A stretch of DNA of 64,000 bases, taken from the NCBI RefSeq assembly GCF_913063105.1, contig NZ_CAJXYQ010000022.1:1-64000 (forward strand). The letters are read 5' to 3'. The notes under the pieces are model-generated. The model worked only from the letters and a program-made list of their open reading frames with translations, searched no databases and was not told where the DNA came from. Origin of the DNA: an uncultured Draconibacterium sp. (GTDB lineage Bacteria > Bacteroidota > Bacteroidia > Bacteroidales > Prolixibacteraceae). The position numbers and the translations under genes were made by a program. Shown here piece by piece: positions 35,901-43,856 of the stretch (positions are counted from its first letter, which is position 1; each line of letters starts with the position of its first letter).

Positions 35901-37005
35901 AAATCGTACTGCTGTTCAGGTATCGGTCGTCGTTATGTTGAGCGGTAAAGCTATGAAACACCTGCTTGCTTTTGGCCAAAAGGTTGAGGCCTCCTCGTGT
36001 ACCAATCCAGGTGTCTCCTCGTTGATCGTGAAAAATACTCAGAATAGAATTGTTTGACAGGCTGCGCGGTTCCTGAATATTGTTTCGGTAAAAACCTTTT
36101 ACCCCTGTTTGTTTCGAATATCGGAACAAACCGCCCCTGGTGCCTATCCAGTAATCTCCAAAAATGCCTTTTGATATGGCTTTTACAGTTGCGGTACGTT
36201 TGACTGATGACTGCAACGAAACTTTATTTACCGTTTTTGTGGATGGATTAACAATAAACAGGCCCAGTGCGTAAGTGCCTATCCATAGTTCGCCATCATC
36301 ATCAAGAAATAATTCCCATATCTCTTTGTTTTCCGTTGTGCCAAAGGGAAGTGGAAAATGATCCAGATTATTCTTGTTTTCATCATAAATAAATACGCCG
36401 TTATCGGAGCCAATCCAAAGTTTTCCCTCGTGGTCTTTTACGAGGCATCTTATATAAACATCTTCAACTCCGCGTGTATCTTCTTTTAATACAGGATTTA
36501 AGGGTGTTATTGTACCTGTACTGTCCATGTGTAAAACATTAAAATCGGTAGCTAGCCAAAACGAACCGTCGTTGTTCAGAATGATATCGTTAACTGAGAA
36601 CTCTTTGGTGGCATATTCCGGATCGTTTTTATGTGGAAGGAAAAACTTTTCTTTTTGGCGATTAAATACATTTAAACCTCCGTTTTCGGTACCAATGAGC
36701 AAGTTCCCTTTTTTGTCTTCTTTAATGGTTCTGATGAGGTGTCCCTTTAAACTGCAAGAGTCTTGAGAGTTGGGAAGGTAGTTGGTAAAATCGTAGCCGT
36801 TAAATCTGCTTAATCCCTGGCTGGTACCTACCCATATCCAACCTTTTTGATCTTGATAAATGCATTGAACCTGGTTATTTGGGAGTCCTTCTTCCAATCT
36901 GAAAATGTCGAAACTTAATTCCGCTTGTGCCTTTGACTCGGTAATAGAAAAACAAAAAGCAAGTAATAAAAAGAAGAAAAAGATGGTATTTAAGCTGTAT
37001 TTCAT
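32923..37005 (-). CDS. Hybrid two-component system sensor-regulator (HTCS)
   Basis: The 1360-residue product carries a full signalling pathway in one chain. After a signal peptide (LLLAFCFSITESKA) come two seven-bladed periplasmic propellers built from repeats such as DQKGWIWVGTSQGLSRF (about 30-700). A Y_Y_Y domain follows (about 705-772) and then a membrane helix (about 785-806). The histidine kinase has FFTNISHEIRTPL with His near 844, an ATP-binding domain with NNLLSNAFKY and DTGKGIP, and GAGIGLAL. The receiver has the phospho-Asp in IISDIIMPEVNGYE (about 1154) and Lys in DDYITKPF. An AraC-type DNA-binding domain closes the chain (about 1265-1350, VGISRMQLYRKL, ISEIAYQVGF). Known HTCS proteins bind a specific oligosaccharide in the periplasm and activate the adjacent utilisation locus. 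Its position between two pectin arms suggests control of both. Confidence 0.97.
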   Translation of the reverse strand: MKYSLNTIFFFFLLLAFCFSITESKAQAELSFDIFRLEEGLPNNQVQCIYQDQKGWIWVGTSQGLSRFNGYDFTNYLPNSQDSCSLKGHLIRTIKEDKKGNLLIGTENGGLNVFNRQKEKFFLPHKNDPEYATKEFSVNDIILNNDGSFWLATDFNVLHMDSTGTITPLNPVLKEDTRGVEDVYIRCLVKDHEGKLWIGSDNGVFIYDENKNNLDHFPLPFGTTENKEIWELFLDDDGELWIGTYALGLFIVNPSTKTVNKVSLQSSVKRTATVKAISKGIFGDYWIGTRGGLFRYSKQTGVKGFYRNNIQEPRSLSNNSILSIFHDQRGDTWIGTRGGLNLLAKSKQVFHSFTAQHNDDRYLNSSTIYALWMDKQNRVWCGTEDGGVNIYNPKSGRYNYITTEGRPGYTISQNCIKALKNDNEGNLWVATFLGGIDVIDLGTGRVTNYSHKTNQAGTLSDNRVWDICIDEDEQVWIATSKGIDRYDKNSNMFIHYPQLNGHESIQWIKADSKGNLWMGSGDELIVFNYRQNKINRWFERTRSMLEDAQNQIWVATNDKGIALYSVDNGPKKYYNETDGLSNNQALCILEDKHKNLWISTTNGLSKFNPRKEIFQRFTSKDGLANNQFCYGAALKSDNGDLYFGTVSGFNVFNPNEINVDESGVPLVFTDLKVFNKTVPVRTDKKSILKQSITETDHLVFNHKQNVFTLEFAALNYVNSENNLYSYKLEGFNTDWNEPSKSRTATYTNLNPGNYTLRIKRIIIGAEEDQAELQMTITILPPFWKTRWFLFLVFLFIFALVYTTIQFFINREKIKTQLLIERSNARKLHEIDMMKLKFFTNISHEIRTPLTLILGPLNKLTQSKNIDPETKENLHLMHRNAQNLDRLISQLLDFRKLQSGNLKLNLTEADIVSFVNSIVNSFRDYAIEKDIKLSFKSLKKRLFVSFDPDKVEKIINNLLSNAFKYTEANGSIAVNLSLIFDAADDDFTDANEEKQFIEISIKDTGKGIPRKNMDRIFMRFFQNDETDAKTGAGIGLALVKDLVKLHKGEIFVTSKEGKGTRFTIRIPYNEGIEKPAQQKQLPNLSEQESIASPVITQAQAPKEDAKIMLIVEDNADVRQFISSHFTAYYQIHQAVNGEDGWIKALETVPDIIISDIIMPEVNGYELCKRIKSDERTSHIPILLLTAMHSKEHELKGLTKGADDYITKPFDLSVLQAKVENILSMRDSLKEKYTSKMILEPTNVVLTSPDEKFLKRVVDVVEENIGDSELDIENFAGKVGISRMQLYRKLQALTNMTVKEFIRHIRLKRATQLLDQQKLNISEIAYQVGFKDLSHFRKCFKREFGMSATEYLAKKNQEKESA

Positions 37006-37124
37006 TTTATTGGATTGTTCTTTTGTAAATAGTATAGCTCCGCAAATAAAAAAAGTTTTATCGCACTTGCCAATATGCTGGTAATATAATCATTTAATTG
37101 GGAAGATATACCCGCTTATTGATA

Positions 37125-37132
37125 CAAATATA
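37125..37132 (-). promoter_or_regulatory. Possible -7 element for the HTCS gene
   Basis: On the minus strand TATATTTG (37132-37125) matches TAnnTTTG and would give a leader of about 113 bases before the HTCS ATG. No -33 TTG was found at the expected spacing. The element sits inside an imperfect inverted repeat, CAAATA-TACC-TATTTG (37125-37140). Confidence 0.35.
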
Positions 37133-37286
37133 CCTATTTGATAAGTAGGGTGGTGTGTGGTGTATTTGGCAGTATAGCAGTGCTTTTGTGGCTTGTGTGT
37201 TCCGCTTTTACCTATTTATTGCATAATTTTTTTTCCCGCTCTCATGCTGAAGCAAAATGCTGCTGTTTTATATAATTCAGAAATAT

Positions 37287-37320
37287 TTCTGGGAATTTCT
37301 GACCTCACATTTGGGAATCT
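37287..37320 (+). promoter_or_regulatory. Candidate HTCS operator: paired TGGGAA repeats before susC
   Basis: TTCTGGGAATTT and CATTTGGGAATC are direct repeats whose GGG cores start at 37291 and 37313, 22 bases apart. They lie 35 bases or more before TATTTTTG (37349-37356), where a transcription activator would bind. The same arrangement occurs on the other arm at 32794-32845. Confidence 0.55.
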
Positions 37321-37330
37321 TTTTAGTTAT

Positions 37331-37439
37331 GTACGAATAAACGCAAGTTATTTTTGCCTCATAAACTAGAACTGATCTTATGAATTTAAAAACTTATGCA
37401 ATCGATTGCTTAATATTTTCCCATGATATTTATTCGTAC
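37331..37439. repeat. 11-base inverted repeat flanking the susC promoter
   Basis: GTACGAATAAA (37331-37341) and TTTATTCGTAC (37429-37439) are perfect inverted repeats 87 bases apart. The first arm lies just before the -7 element and the second lies in the leader, so they bracket the presumed start site. They could be a repressor loop, a second regulator's sites or coincidence. Confidence 0.4.
37349..37356 (+). promoter_or_regulatory. -7 promoter element of the plus-strand pectin arm
   Basis: TATTTTTG is an exact TAnnTTTG match. No good TTG is seen at -33, as expected for a promoter that needs an activator. The start site would be near 37363 and the susC ATG at 37529. Confidence 0.5.
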
Positions 37440-37528
37440 CCTCCAGATAATTGCCAGTAATTAAAATGGCAAAACAGTCAAACTGAGTTCAAATTTTCGA
37501 GCTAATATTTATAACCAAATTTTAAAGT

Positions 37529-40500
37529 ATGACAAACTTAAAAAGTGAAAGAACAAAAGCTATGCGTATAAAAAGATTATGCGCAAAGATGCTGGCGTTG
37601 GTTATGTTTGTTTTTACGGCTTCAGTAGGCTTTGCCCAGGAAGTGTCAGTAAATGGTAATGTAACCGATGCAAAAACAGGGGAGCCAATCCCAGGTGTAA
37701 CAGTTGTGGTAAAAGGAACCGGTACCGGAACGGTTACCAACATTGATGGTAACTACTCTTTATCAGGTGTCGCTTCTGACGCAACCTTGCAATTTTCTTT
37801 TGTTGGCTTAAAAGCCCAGGAAATTTTAGTTGCCGGAAAAAGTGTTATTAACGTAAAAATGGAGGCCGATGCGATTGGATTAGCTGAAGTTGTAGCCATT
37901 GGTTATGGTACTGCAAAACGTGCAGACATTACCGGTGCAGTTTCATCGGTTTCAACCGAGCAGTTAACCGCTGCACCTGTTGGCGATGTAACACAGGCAC
38001 TAAAAGGGAAATTGGCCGGTGTTAATGTAACTACACAAGATGGTCGCCCGGGAGCTGATGTTTCAATTCGCGTTCGCGGAGGTGGCTCTATCTCTCAAAG
38101 TAACGACCCTTTGTTTATTGTTGATGGATTTCCGGTAAGTTCAATAAGTAATATTCCGGCCAGTCAGATTGAAAGCATTGATGTTTTGAAGGATGCTTCG
38201 TCAACAGCAATTTATGGTTCGCGTGGTGCAAACGGTGTTATCATGGTAACTACCAAAGGCGGTAAAGCTGGTAAAATTAAAGTTACTTATGATGCCTATT
38301 CTCAGTGGAGTACTATTCCTGAATATTTAGATGTAATGGGGTCGTACGATTATATTTTATATAACTGGGCCTATGGTGCTGCAATTGGTGACCAGTATGC
38401 CGATGCCTGGGAGAAGATGTGGTCAATAGGACGTTACGAAGGAAGTAACTCTGCCGGTATTGATCATTATAGAAACGTACCTAGTAAAAACTATACTGAA
38501 GAGTTATTTAATAATGGTTTTACCCATAACCACAACTTTAATATTGGCGGAGGTACTCAAACAACAAAGTACCTTTTGGCAGTGAACTATTTGGATCAGG
38601 AAGGAACAAAAGTTGGTTCGGGTTACGAAAGAGCAAATGTGTCGTTTAAAATGGATCAGGATTTAGGAGATAAATTGAAATTCACAATAAACACTCGTTT
38701 TGCAGAAGTAACCGAAGATGAAAAAGCAAACGAAGGAAATTCAACTGCTTATTATTTCCGTCCTATTGCTACCGAAGATGTTTTAGGTGATATGGATGTT
38801 ACAAGTAACACCCAATTAGGTGACTATAATGATATTCTTCAGGATGAATTTAACCCGATTTCTCAATTAAATGACGGTTTTTCAGAAAGAGTATCGCGTT
38901 CACTTGTTGTTAATACCTCGTTGAGTTGGGAAATTGTTAACGGACTTACTGCCAAAACAGATTTAGGTTACAGTATGAACTGGTACCGTCAGAAAACCTG
39001 GTCGGGCGCAATTAATAATAATTATCTTACTACTGATGGTACGCCTACTTATTCGGGTAATGCTACAGTTAGAGCGGGCGAAGGATGGAATTTACGTTGG
39101 GTAAATACCTTAAATTACGAAGTTCAGGGATTGGGCGACAATCATAAACTGAATGTTTTAGGAGGTATGGAAATTTCCGATTCCGGCTCAGAATGGACGC
39201 AGCAATGGGGGCAAAGATATCCTGTTTCGTATGATGCAGAACGTGCTTTTGCAAACATGGATCAGTTCCTGGTACTGCCATTAACAGGTACTTCGCTTCC
39301 TCCGGTTTATGGTGGATTAGATTCAAATATTGGAACACCATACCGCATGAATTCTTATTTCGGACGTGCAAACTATACCTTTAAAGATAAATACCTGCTA
39401 ACCGGTACTTTCCGTGCTGACGGTTCTTCAAGGTTTGCTCCAAGCAACCGTTGGGGATATTTTCCTGCAGCTGCATTCGGATGGCGTATGTCGGAAGAAG
39501 CATTTTTGCAAGATGTTAGCTGGTTGGATAACCTGAAAATGCGTTTATCGTACGGTAGTGTAGGTAATGATGGTATTGGAGCCGACTTGTGGAAACAAAG
39601 CTGGAAGCCAGGTACTACCAGATGGTCGATTAACGAAACACCACAATCGAACTATACACCTGCTTCAAATTTAATTGCGAACCCTGATTTGAAATGGGAG
39701 ACTACTATTACCCGTAACCTTGGGTTCGACTTTGCCATGTTTAACAGCCGCTTAAGTGGTTCGTTGGAATTGTATAAAAATACAGTAAAAGACCTGTTGT
39801 TGGTTTCTCCTGTATCAGACCTTACCGGTTTCCAGTATACACAAAAGAATATTGGACAAACCAGCAATAAAGGTCTAGAATTATCATTGCGTGGCGACAT
39901 TATTCGTGGTGCCGATTTTAATTTGCGCGGAAGCATCAATATTAATGTAAACAGAAATAACATTGACGAATTAGCGGAAGGAATTAACGGACAATACAGT
40001 TCGGGTTTTGGAGGTGTTCATGCAAGTCCTGGTTCGGGTGATTACTATTTGGAAGAAGGAAAAGCTGTAGGACGAATTCGTGGATGGATTTGGGATGGAA
40101 TGTATACAATTGACGACTTTAATTACGACTCGGCTGATGGCGGAGTGTACACCTTAAAAGATGGCGTGCCTGATATGGCAAGTGGTATGCTTTCAACAAT
40201 TTATGGTACAATGAATCATAAACCTGGTGCTCAAACGGCTTATCCTGGTGTTCAGAAATTTAGAGATATTAGCGGTCCTGATGGTATTCCTGATGGCGTT
40301 GTTGATGATTATGATATTACAGTTATTGGTGATACCAATCCTGCACACACAGGTGGTTTTAGCTTAAACGGTAATTATAAAAACATCGATTTTGGTTTAG
40401 ACTTTAACTGGAGTTACGGAAATGATATTTACAATGCAACTCACCAGAATGCTTACCTCGGTATTAAAGAGGCCGGGTTATACCGTAACAGATACCAGGA

Positions 40501-40906
40501 ATTGGCCGGACATTATAAAATTTATGATGTGGTAAACGGACAAATTACGCCTGTTGTTGAACCGGCTGCATTAAGTGCATTGAATGCCAATTCAACAACT
40601 TTTATTCCTTATGCTGAAAGTGCATCAATCTCAACTTTCTGTATCGAGGATGGTTCATTCTTACGTTTAAATACGATTACTTTAGGATACACAATTCCTA
40701 GTAGTGTTCTTGATAAAGTTGGTATCGAAAGATTTCGGATATATGGTTCTATCTACAATGCTTTAACCTGGACAAGCTATAGCGGCTTCGACCCTGAAGT
40801 TAGTGTTGACGAAAGTAGTAGCGATTATTATCCTACTCCTGGCCTCGATTACAGAGCGTATCCTCGCGACCGCTCATTTACATTAGGAGTTAATATTGAA
40901 TTTTAA
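37529..40906 (+). CDS. SusC/RagA TonB-dependent transporter without STN domain
   Basis: The 1125-residue product has a signal peptide ending at VGFAQ, then directly a carboxypeptidase-like domain (VNGNVTDAKTGEPIPGVTVV). The plug has LKGKLAGVNVTTQDGRPG, DPLFIVDGFPV and STAIYGSRGANGVIMVTT, and the barrel ends in YRAYPRDRSFTLGVNIEF. It lacks the STN signalling domain of the other SusC at 21146, so it is probably controlled by the HTCS rather than by an ECF sigma/FecR pair. It imports oligosaccharides with its SusD partner 20 bases downstream. The first ATG is used; Met12 (37562) would leave a more compact signal peptide. Confidence 0.96.
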   Translation: MTNLKSERTKAMRIKRLCAKMLALVMFVFTASVGFAQEVSVNGNVTDAKTGEPIPGVTVVVKGTGTGTVTNIDGNYSLSGVASDATLQFSFVGLKAQEILVAGKSVINVKMEADAIGLAEVVAIGYGTAKRADITGAVSSVSTEQLTAAPVGDVTQALKGKLAGVNVTTQDGRPGADVSIRVRGGGSISQSNDPLFIVDGFPVSSISNIPASQIESIDVLKDASSTAIYGSRGANGVIMVTTKGGKAGKIKVTYDAYSQWSTIPEYLDVMGSYDYILYNWAYGAAIGDQYADAWEKMWSIGRYEGSNSAGIDHYRNVPSKNYTEELFNNGFTHNHNFNIGGGTQTTKYLLAVNYLDQEGTKVGSGYERANVSFKMDQDLGDKLKFTINTRFAEVTEDEKANEGNSTAYYFRPIATEDVLGDMDVTSNTQLGDYNDILQDEFNPISQLNDGFSERVSRSLVVNTSLSWEIVNGLTAKTDLGYSMNWYRQKTWSGAINNNYLTTDGTPTYSGNATVRAGEGWNLRWVNTLNYEVQGLGDNHKLNVLGGMEISDSGSEWTQQWGQRYPVSYDAERAFANMDQFLVLPLTGTSLPPVYGGLDSNIGTPYRMNSYFGRANYTFKDKYLLTGTFRADGSSRFAPSNRWGYFPAAAFGWRMSEEAFLQDVSWLDNLKMRLSYGSVGNDGIGADLWKQSWKPGTTRWSINETPQSNYTPASNLIANPDLKWETTITRNLGFDFAMFNSRLSGSLELYKNTVKDLLLVSPVSDLTGFQYTQKNIGQTSNKGLELSLRGDIIRGADFNLRGSININVNRNNIDELAEGINGQYSSGFGGVHASPGSGDYYLEEGKAVGRIRGWIWDGMYTIDDFNYDSADGGVYTLKDGVPDMASGMLSTIYGTMNHKPGAQTAYPGVQKFRDISGPDGIPDGVVDDYDITVIGDTNPAHTGGFSLNGNYKNIDFGLDFNWSYGNDIYNATHQNAYLGIKEAGLYRNRYQELAGHYKIYDVVNGQITPVVEPAALSALNANSTTFIPYAESASISTFCIEDGSFLRLNTITLGYTIPSSVLDKVGIERFRIYGSIYNALTWTSYSGFDPEVSVDESSSDYYPTPGLDYRAYPRDRSFTLGVNIEF

Positions 40907-40926
40907 TATTTAACATTTTAAGAATT

Positions 40927-43044
40927 ATGAAGAAATTAATATATATAACGCTGGCGGCATTCTTAATTGTTAATACTGCATGCGATAAGGATTATTTAGA
41001 TGTACAGGCTCCTTCGTCTGTAGATGATGACTTTGTATTTGCTTCAACTGATGAGGCACAAAAGGTGCTGGCAAGTATGTACGATCTCTGGCACGATTTG
41101 GATAAACGACTTTTTTATGAAACAGAATCAGTAGGTTCTGATTCAGAGTGTCACCCTGAAAACTACGCTTCTCAAGGCCGACATATACCAGAAGGATTAT
41201 TTGCCACCGAGTTTAATATTAACGATGGAAACTCATCGGGGACATGGAAAGAATGTTATACCATTATTAACAGGTGTAATATTATGATTGAGGCTTTGGA
41301 AGAGAATGAGGATTACCAGGAATCGGTAAGTTCTGGTAAAACAAACGACTGGACTCAGCTTTATGGTGAAACACTGGCAGCCCGTGCAACAGCTTACAAA
41401 TTGTTAGTTCGTTACTTTGGCGATGTTCCATACTTTGATTATGCAATCAGAACTACTGAACAAACAGACTCATTAGGCTCGAGTTCTCGTGATATTATTT
41501 ACGAAAGCGAAATAGCTGCACTAAAAGCAGCAGTTCCATACATGTACCGTCTTGGCGAAAACGGGGTTACAGCAGAGCGTTTTTCTGGTACTTACGTTGA
41601 TGCTTTAATCGGACGCTTAGCTTTTGATGCAGCTGGTTACCAATTGCGTCGTACTGATTTTGATTACGGTAATGTTACTTTCGATCAGATAGGTAAAGAA
41701 AACGATACCTGGAAAGCAAAATATGTACGTCGTTCAGACTGGCAAAGCATGATGGCTATTGCTAAAGAACATTATCTGAAAGTGGTGAATAACCCTGGTT
41801 CTGCTTACCTGATCGAGTCCGATGAGCGTGGCGAAGCGTTCGACAATCCTTTCCAGCGAAACTTCCAGTATTTGATGGATCTTCAGGTAAGTCCTGAATC
41901 ATTGTTCGAGTGTGGTTATACTCGTGGTCAAAACTCCGATTTCCCTTATTCTTGGGGACGCCCTTCAGGTGGTGGTGGAAGAAATGCTTACCCTTGTAAA
42001 AACTATGGACAGGGACGTATTTACGCCAGTTATTATTATGGCGACTTCATCGAAGGCGATAAGCGTCGTGATGTAACAGCTTGTGTAACTGCAAACTCTG
42101 GAGCAGCTTCAGAACGTTTAATTAACTTTACTCCTGGTAGCCGCGAAAAAGGTGGGTTGGCACAAAACAAATTAGATGAATCACGTTTTGCATCTCCATA
42201 CACAACCAAACAACGTAACTCGGGTTGTAACTGGCAACAGCTGCGTATGGCCGATGTAATGTTGGATTTGGCTTATGCTTCTGCCGCAACAGGCGATGAT
42301 GCTACAGCAAAAACTTACCTTAAAAAAGTACGTAGCCGTGCATTCTCAGCAGCCGATCAGGCCGAAAAAGTTGATGGTTACATTAATCCTTTATCAGGGC
42401 AGGCATTGTTGGATGCTATTGCTTTTGAGCGTAAATTAGAATTAGGCGGCGAAGGAAAAACCCGCTGGGATATGACTCTTTACGGTACAATGCCGGAAAG
42501 AATTAAAGCGCTTCGCGACCGTCAGATTGAAATGGTTGAAGGATTAAAAGCAAATGGTTACTATACTTTCCCAACTACCGGAATGACCATTTCAAATTAC
42601 ATCTGGACAAAATATGTTAAAATGTCTGATATCGACGAATCTCTTCCATTATTAACAACGCAAACTCCTGAAGGAATTACTACTGATGATCCAAGGTATC
42701 CTGTATTAGTTCCGGGATGGCGTGGTACAAGCGACTTATGGACCGATTACATTAGCACACTGCCAAGCGATTCAGTGAATATTGCTATTCGTGGATTATA
42801 CGAATACATTGATCCAAACGGACCTGTTGCTGCTGCTCTTGAAGCTGAAGGTTATGAAAAATCTGACTGGGGATCGAATATTGTTGCAAATGAAGGTCAA
42901 TATACAACTGATATTTTTAAAGGATATCCGGATGCGTATTATTTCGCAGGCGAACCACCTCGTTATATGAGAGCCGTTCCTTATGAAACTCTTGCACAAT
43001 CAAATGGATTAATCACGCAGGGTTATGGCCATGCGTCGGAATAG
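40927..43044 (+). CDS. Large SusD/RagB-family outer-membrane lipoprotein
   Basis: The 705-residue product starts with a lipoprotein signal (AAFLIVNTACDKDYLD) and shows SusD features: an N-terminal helical region (TDEAQKVLASMYDLWHDL, ARATAYKLLVRYFGDVPYF) and C-terminal RMADVMLDLAYA, FERKLELGGEGKTRWDM. It is about 150-200 residues longer than usual SusD proteins, including the one at 19543. The extra length falls in loops such as CGYTRGQNSDFPYSW and GGGRNAYPCKNYGQGR and in a long C-terminal tail. A larger surface lid may fit a larger or more branched ligand. It follows its SusC by 20 bases and ends before a strong hairpin. Confidence 0.94.
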   Translation: MKKLIYITLAAFLIVNTACDKDYLDVQAPSSVDDDFVFASTDEAQKVLASMYDLWHDLDKRLFYETESVGSDSECHPENYASQGRHIPEGLFATEFNINDGNSSGTWKECYTIINRCNIMIEALEENEDYQESVSSGKTNDWTQLYGETLAARATAYKLLVRYFGDVPYFDYAIRTTEQTDSLGSSSRDIIYESEIAALKAAVPYMYRLGENGVTAERFSGTYVDALIGRLAFDAAGYQLRRTDFDYGNVTFDQIGKENDTWKAKYVRRSDWQSMMAIAKEHYLKVVNNPGSAYLIESDERGEAFDNPFQRNFQYLMDLQVSPESLFECGYTRGQNSDFPYSWGRPSGGGGRNAYPCKNYGQGRIYASYYYGDFIEGDKRRDVTACVTANSGAASERLINFTPGSREKGGLAQNKLDESRFASPYTTKQRNSGCNWQQLRMADVMLDLAYASAATGDDATAKTYLKKVRSRAFSAADQAEKVDGYINPLSGQALLDAIAFERKLELGGEGKTRWDMTLYGTMPERIKALRDRQIEMVEGLKANGYYTFPTTGMTISNYIWTKYVKMSDIDESLPLLTTQTPEGITTDDPRYPVLVPGWRGTSDLWTDYISTLPSDSVNIAIRGLYEYIDPNGPVAAALEAEGYEKSDWGSNIVANEGQYTTDIFKGYPDAYYFAGEPPRYMRAVPYETLAQSNGLITQGYGHASE

Positions 43045-43065
43045 TTAGTTAGTTAGTTAGTTAGT
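43042..43065 (+). repeat. TAGT tetranucleotide tandem repeat after susD
   Basis: Six copies of TAGT begin inside the susD stop codon (43042-43044) and place further stop codons in all frames. The tract runs straight into the terminator-like hairpin. It is a candidate slippage site, but contraction or expansion would not change the SusD protein. Confidence 0.85.
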
Positions 43066-43067
43066 TT

Positions 43068-43101
43068 AATAACCCGCTGCCATCTTCGGTGGCGGGTTAT
43101 T
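43068..43101 (+). terminator. Terminator-like hairpin after susD
   Basis: AATAACCCGC (43068-43077) and GCGGGTTATT (43092-43101) form a 10-base perfect stem with a 14-base loop, followed by TTTCG. Because the next gene starts 48 bases later on the same strand, it probably acts as a partial terminator that lowers enzyme expression relative to SusCD. Confidence 0.7.
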
Positions 43102-43148
43102 TTCGATTAATAAACACCTACAACCATAAAATTATAACCTAAAAACCA

Positions 43149-43856
43149 ATGAAATTCATCCAACGAATTACATTCACTTTTCTGTGCTGCCTGGTTTTTA
43201 CTTCTGTATTGGCACAAACAACCCAAACAAACAAGCTCTCTCAACAATTCGATTGGCCTTTGGCCGAGCTGATAACCAACGAAGAAAAATTACAACTAAT
43301 TGGCAACCCACAGGTGGTTGAAACAGTGGTTGGCAAAGCAGTACGTTTTAATGGCGAAGGTGACGGCATTATCTTAAACGAAATGCCCCTCCAAAACTTC
43401 ACTGCTTTCACTATCGAGCTTCTTATCTATCCGGAAAAAGGAGGCAATTTTGAACAACGTTTTCTGCACATGGGCGAAATCCGTTCTGATCGGGTGCTGC
43501 TTGAATTACGCGCAAAAAATGATAGCTGGTATTTCGATTCATATCTTTCATCCGGCAACAATCAACTCGCCTTAATTGATTCGAACCTTGTTCACCCCTT
43601 AAACGAATGGTATCATGTTTCTTTTGTGGTAAATAACGGACAACTTAGCTCGTATGTTAATGGCATAAAAGAACTTGAAGATGAATTGCAACATGGAGCT
43701 GTTAATTCCGGAAAAACATCAATTGGAGTTCGCTTAAATCAGGTATCGTGGTTTAAAGGATGTATTTCAAGAATACGCGTAAGCGGAAAAGCTCTAAAAC
43801 CCGAACAATTTTTTGAAATAAGCTGTATAAACCTAAAATCAAAACCTAAAAAATAA
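43149..43856 (+). CDS. Secreted LamG/concanavalin-like domain protein
   Basis: The 235-residue product has a signal peptide (FLCCLVFTSVLAQ) and a single LamG-type jelly roll at about 30-225. Its motifs include VVGKAVRFNGEGDGI, FTIELLIYPEKGG, WYHVSFVVNNGQLSSYVNG and SRIRVSGKALKPEQFF. Such domains bind carbohydrate or protein and have no catalytic residues I can name. The stop overlaps the start of the PL10 lyase gene (TAATG), which makes coupled translation and a shared job likely. It could be a glycan-binding partner of the lyase. A lipobox is absent, so it is probably soluble in the periplasm or secreted. Confidence 0.75.
   Translation: MKFIQRITFTFLCCLVFTSVLAQTTQTNKLSQQFDWPLAELITNEEKLQLIGNPQVVETVVGKAVRFNGEGDGIILNEMPLQNFTAFTIELLIYPEKGGNFEQRFLHMGEIRSDRVLLELRAKNDSWYFDSYLSSGNNQLALIDSNLVHPLNEWYHVSFVVNNGQLSSYVNGIKELEDELQHGAVNSGKTSIGVRLNQVSWFKGCISRIRVSGKALKPEQFFEISCINLKSKPKK

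Larger units (their letters stand above)
37006..37528. other. Divergent promoter region between HTCS and susC
   Basis: This 523-base AT-rich region separates two divergent genes. It holds the possible HTCS promoter, two TGGGAA repeats, an exact TAnnTTTG element and an 11-base inverted repeat, annotated separately. The remaining sequence shows no ORF I can support. The susC leader would be about 165 bases long, room for post-transcriptional control. Confidence 0.6.

Noticed and set aside
43042..43065. TAGT array as a CRISPR or transposon end
   Set aside because: The unit is only four bases with no spacers, no flanking inverted repeats and no transposase nearby.
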